Positions 61,574 through 64,000 of a stretch of 64,000 bases of DNA are shown here, in pieces (the stretch's first letter is position 1; every line of letters starts with the position of its first letter). Both the position numbers and the translations under genes were made by a program. The stretch comes from JAAXHH01 sp965248395 (lineage in GTDB: Bacteria > JAAXHH01), in contig OZ252103.1 in NCBI GenBank assembly GCA_965248395.1, positions 992,001-1,056,000 on the forward strand, written 5' to 3'. The notes under the pieces were generated by a model. It made no database searches and was not told where the DNA came from. It worked only from the letters and a program-made list of their open reading frames with translations.

Positions 61574-62683
61574 ATGATTTACCACCTTGTCACCTATCTC
61601 TTCGACACGGTCGATACGCTGTCGTTTCTGCGCCTGTTCCAGTACCTGAGCTTCCGCGCGATCTGCTCGGCGCTGACGGCCTTCGGCGTCACCCTGCTCT
61701 TCGGCGAACGCATCATCCGCCTGCTTTACGTGCATCACGTGCGGGACAACCCCCGTACGCACGGCGTGCTGTCCACTGCTTCGAAAGCCGGCACACCGCT
61801 CATGGGCGGACTGCTGATCGTTACGGCCATCTTTTCCAGCGTGTTGCTGTGGAGCGACCTGTTCAACCGGTTTACGGCGATCTTCCTGTTCGCACTGGTC
61901 TGGTTTTCCCTGTTCGGGTTTATCGACGACTACCGGAAGATCAAGTACCGGGACAGTGACCGCGGCCTGTCGCAGGGTATCAAGTTGCTTTCCCAGGCGG
62001 TATTCGGCTTCGCCTTCGGCTTTATCTTCCTGGTTCCAGCGCTATCGCCCGTGACAGCGGAAATCGCCTCGGAACTCTACATCCCCTTCGTCAAGGATCC
62101 CGTCCTCGACCTGGGCTGGTGGTATCTGCCCTTCATCGTATTCGTCGTGGTGGCCATCGCAAACGCGGTGAATTTCGCCGACGGACTGGATGGACTGTCG
62201 ATCGTCCCCGTTTCGTTTACCGTGGTCGTGTACGGGGTATTCGCCTACGTCATCGGAAACGCCATCTACTCGGGATACCTGCAGTTCACCTATCTCCCGG
62301 GCAGTGGTGAGCTGACGGTGATCTGCGCGGGGGTATTCGGCGCCTGCATGGGGTTTCTCTGGTACAACGCCTATCCCGCCCAGGTCTTCATGGGCGACGT
62401 GGGCGCCCTGCCGCTGGGCGGCATTGTCGGCACCCTCGCCGTACTGCTCAAGCAGGAGTTCCTCTTCGTCATCACCGGCGGGATCTTCGTGGCCATGGCC
62501 TTCTCGGTACTGGTGCAGCAGAAGATCGGGATCAAGTGGCTCGGCCGGCGCATCTTCTACATGGCGCCGCTCCACCACGCCTTCCAGTATCGTGGCCTGG
62601 CCGAAACCAAGGTCGTGATCCGCTTCTGGATCATCGCGGGCATCCTGGCGATCATCGGACTTTCGACCCTCAAGATCCGGTAG
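61574..62683 (+). CDS. MraY-like phospho-N-acetylmuramoyl-pentapeptide transferase
   Basis: A 369-residue inner-membrane protein with about 10 helices that attaches phospho-MurNAc-pentapeptide to undecaprenyl phosphate. HGVLSTASKAGTPLMGG, FGFIDDYRKI (acidic pair), NAVNFADGLDGLS and NAYPAQVFMGDVGALPLGG are intact. The C-terminal HHH motif reads APLHHAFQ, so the third His is Ala. Paired with a MurG-like gene and away from any ftsZ/murE cluster. It may be the cell's MraY or a paralogue that builds another lipid-linked sugar. Confidence 0.85.
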   Translation: MIYHLVTYLFDTVDTLSFLRLFQYLSFRAICSALTAFGVTLLFGERIIRLLYVHHVRDNPRTHGVLSTASKAGTPLMGGLLIVTAIFSSVLLWSDLFNRFTAIFLFALVWFSLFGFIDDYRKIKYRDSDRGLSQGIKLLSQAVFGFAFGFIFLVPALSPVTAEIASELYIPFVKDPVLDLGWWYLPFIVFVVVAIANAVNFADGLDGLSIVPVSFTVVVYGVFAYVIGNAIYSGYLQFTYLPGSGELTVICAGVFGACMGFLWYNAYPAQVFMGDVGALPLGGIVGTLAVLLKQEFLFVITGGIFVAMAFSVLVQQKIGIKWLGRRIFYMAPLHHAFQYRGLAETKVVIRFWIIAGILAIIGLSTLKIR

Positions 62684-62709
62684 TCCGCGGCGGAAGGGCG
62701 GTGGTCGGA

Positions 62710-63804
62710 ATGATCGGAATCCAGTATACCAGGTGGGTACCCCACGCCGACGATGCCGAAGACCGGCTCGAACAGCTTTTCGGCCTGCTGAGCCAGATAC
62801 TCATACACACCAGCGGCGACGTGGAAGAAGCCCTGAAGTGGATGCGTTACATCGACCAGCGGCAGGGCATCTTCGACGACAGGATAAGCTATGAATCCTT
62901 TGTCAAGGAGCTCGAGAAGCGGGGTTACGTCAAGCAGGACGACAACACTTTCACGCTGACCGAAAAAGGCGGCCGGCGCATCCGGGAAGACTCGCTGCGG
63001 TTCGTCTACAGCAACCTCAAGAAAGGTCTGAGCGGCGGTCACGAGACGCCTTTCGAGGGAGAAGGCGTTGAACGGCTCAGCGAAACCCGGCCCTACCGAT
63101 ACGGCGACCAGGCGTCGAACGTTGATTTCACCTCCACCATCGGCAACGCGATCCGCAGGTCCGGATTCAATCTCGATTTACACGAGGACGACTTCGAAGT
63201 CTACGAGGTCGAACACACCACTTCCTGCGCCACGGTCATGCTCCTGGACATCAGCCACAGCATGATCCTGTACGGCGAAGACCGCATTTCCCCGGCCAAG
63301 CGCGTGGCCATGGCCCTGGCGGAACTCATCCTGCGCAAGTACCCGAAGGACGAACTCCACCTCGTCCTGTTCGGCGACGACGCGAAACAGGTGAAGATCG
63401 AAGATCTGCCCTACGTTTCAGTCGGCCCCTACCACACGAATACCAAGGCCGGACTCCTCATGGCACGGAACATTCTCCGGCGGGCACGGAACGTGAACAA
63501 GCAGATCTTCATGATCACCGACGGCAAGCCCTCCGCGATCTACGACCGGAACGGCCGCCTGTATCTGAATTCCTTCGGCCTCGATCCCCGCATCGTGAAC
63601 CGGACCCTCGACGAAGCTATGACCTGCCGCCGGGAGAAAATCACCATCAGCACCTTCATGGTCACCCAGGATCCCTACCTGGTCGGTTTCGTGGAGAAAC
63701 TTACGGAGATGAACCAGGGCCGGGCCTATTATTCTTCCCTTGACAGCCTGGGTGAATACATCCTCGTGGATTACGTTAAAAACCGCCGCCGCCGGTTGAA
63801 CTGA
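62710..63804 (+). CDS. VWA-domain protein (CoxE/BatA-like)
   Basis: A 364-residue cytosolic protein. Residues 1-150 are helical with a winged-helix-like segment (SYESFVKELEKRGYVKQDDNTFTLTEKG). Residues 170-364 form a von Willebrand A domain with the metal-ion motif DISHS (near residue 181), a Thr in HTNTKAGL (near 245) and ITDGKPS (near 270). Such proteins usually act with a MoxR-type AAA ATPase to assemble or insert metals into partners; no such ATPase is in the window. GTG 62701 is an in-frame alternative start. It lies 26 bp after the MraY-like gene. Confidence 0.82.
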   Translation: MIGIQYTRWVPHADDAEDRLEQLFGLLSQILIHTSGDVEEALKWMRYIDQRQGIFDDRISYESFVKELEKRGYVKQDDNTFTLTEKGGRRIREDSLRFVYSNLKKGLSGGHETPFEGEGVERLSETRPYRYGDQASNVDFTSTIGNAIRRSGFNLDLHEDDFEVYEVEHTTSCATVMLLDISHSMILYGEDRISPAKRVAMALAELILRKYPKDELHLVLFGDDAKQVKIEDLPYVSVGPYHTNTKAGLLMARNILRRARNVNKQIFMITDGKPSAIYDRNGRLYLNSFGLDPRIVNRTLDEAMTCRREKITISTFMVTQDPYLVGFVEKLTEMNQGRAYYSSLDSLGEYILVDYVKNRRRRLN

Positions 63805-63886
63805 GGGCGGGCGGACCATTGACTTACATTGAAAACCAATGGAATGACGGTCCGGACCCGTGAATCCAGGCCACAAGGAAATGGCC

Positions 63887-64000
63887 ATGACACCGGCCGG
63901 CTTCGTAGAAGCCCTTCAAAAACTTGAATTCGACCATACATTCAACCCGTATTCGGATCTCTGCCCGGTTTACGACCTGGAAGACGCCCCCCAACAGCGA
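63887..64000 (+). CDS. Start of a probable uracil-DNA glycosylase-family protein (truncated by the window end)
   Basis: Thirty-eight codons are visible. The sequence FVEALQKLEFDHTFNPYSDL with CPVYDLEDAPQQR resembles the N-terminus of a bacterial uracil-DNA glycosylase group (FNPYxDxC...DAPxxR). The catalytic motifs would lie outside the window. The start is ATG 63887, 7 nt after AAGGA; ATG 63881 and GTG 63860 are in frame. Confidence 0.5.
   Translation, partial: MTPAGFVEALQKLEFDHTFNPYSDLCPVYDLEDAPQQR

Overview
The window is a GC-rich bacterial chromosome segment with dense coding on both strands. No rRNA, tRNA, CRISPR array or insertion sequence was recognised. A SprA-type outer-membrane protein points to the FCB supergroup. 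The mix of a sulfatase-fold enzyme, a phytanoyl-CoA-type dioxygenase, three Gfo/Idh/MocA oxidoreductases, three amidohydrolases and cyclase-family enzymes resembles Latescibacterota-like metagenome genomes. That placement is inference from gene content. Lipid A/LPS-type (RfaE2), peptidoglycan (MurG/MraY-like), SecDF and SprA genes fit a diderm cell.

Layout. 1-11000 (+): a 5'-truncated sulfatase-superfamily gene, then an SDR, a sugar-phosphate isomerase, a phosphoglucose/phosphomannose isomerase, a fatty-acyl reductase/AMP-ligase-like/HAD fusion, a zinc alcohol dehydrogenase, and an FHA-GAF-PP2C signalling phosphatase. 11065-17205: small-molecule catabolism and transport. This part holds a cyclase gene broken by an in-frame TAA, an AhpD-like gene whose in-frame TGA is best read as selenocysteine, an amino-acid permease, and a PhyH-family dioxygenase overlapping a small partner gene. 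17277-33392 (-): housekeeping genes (rfaE2, dprA, obg, icd, mdh, NYN protein, aminotransferase, coaD-rsmD, comEA-like) and then the 2088-residue SprA homologue. 33578-38242 (+): a 38-residue membrane protein, then a sulfur-handling cluster (MoaD-like, MoaE, a NifS-like protein without the PLP lysine, TusA-like, Mrp ATPase, PP-loop thiolase-like). 38267-46454: three tandem amidohydrolases, an Nramp-like transporter, a class III aminotransferase, a Gfo/Idh enzyme, a coiled-coil membrane protein and a metallophosphatase. 46711-58437: a ketosynthase-like protein, a YyaL-type protein, another Gfo/Idh enzyme, a DDAH-like amidinotransferase-fold hydrolase, ligA, secDF and a coiled-coil lipoprotein. 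58656-64000: a DUF1801 protein, MurG fused to a HEAT-like tail, MraY-like, a VWA protein, and the start of a probable uracil-DNA glycosylase.

Regulation. Several promoters match the sigma70 pattern with exactly 17-bp spacers, including a perfect TTGACA-17-TATAAT before the lipoprotein gene. A 12-bp perfect hairpin followed by a T-rich stretch ends that transcript.

The most interesting signals are: (1) the CxxU AhpD-like selenoprotein with a SECIS-like hairpin directly after its UGA; (2) tandem 9-bp repeats with a shared GGYC core at five sites, three of them in frame inside enzymes; (3) the three-part acyl-reductase fusion with a decayed adenylation domain; (4) the PLP-lysine-less NifS-like protein inside the sulfur cluster, next to a MoaD whose C-terminal GG is followed by four extra residues.
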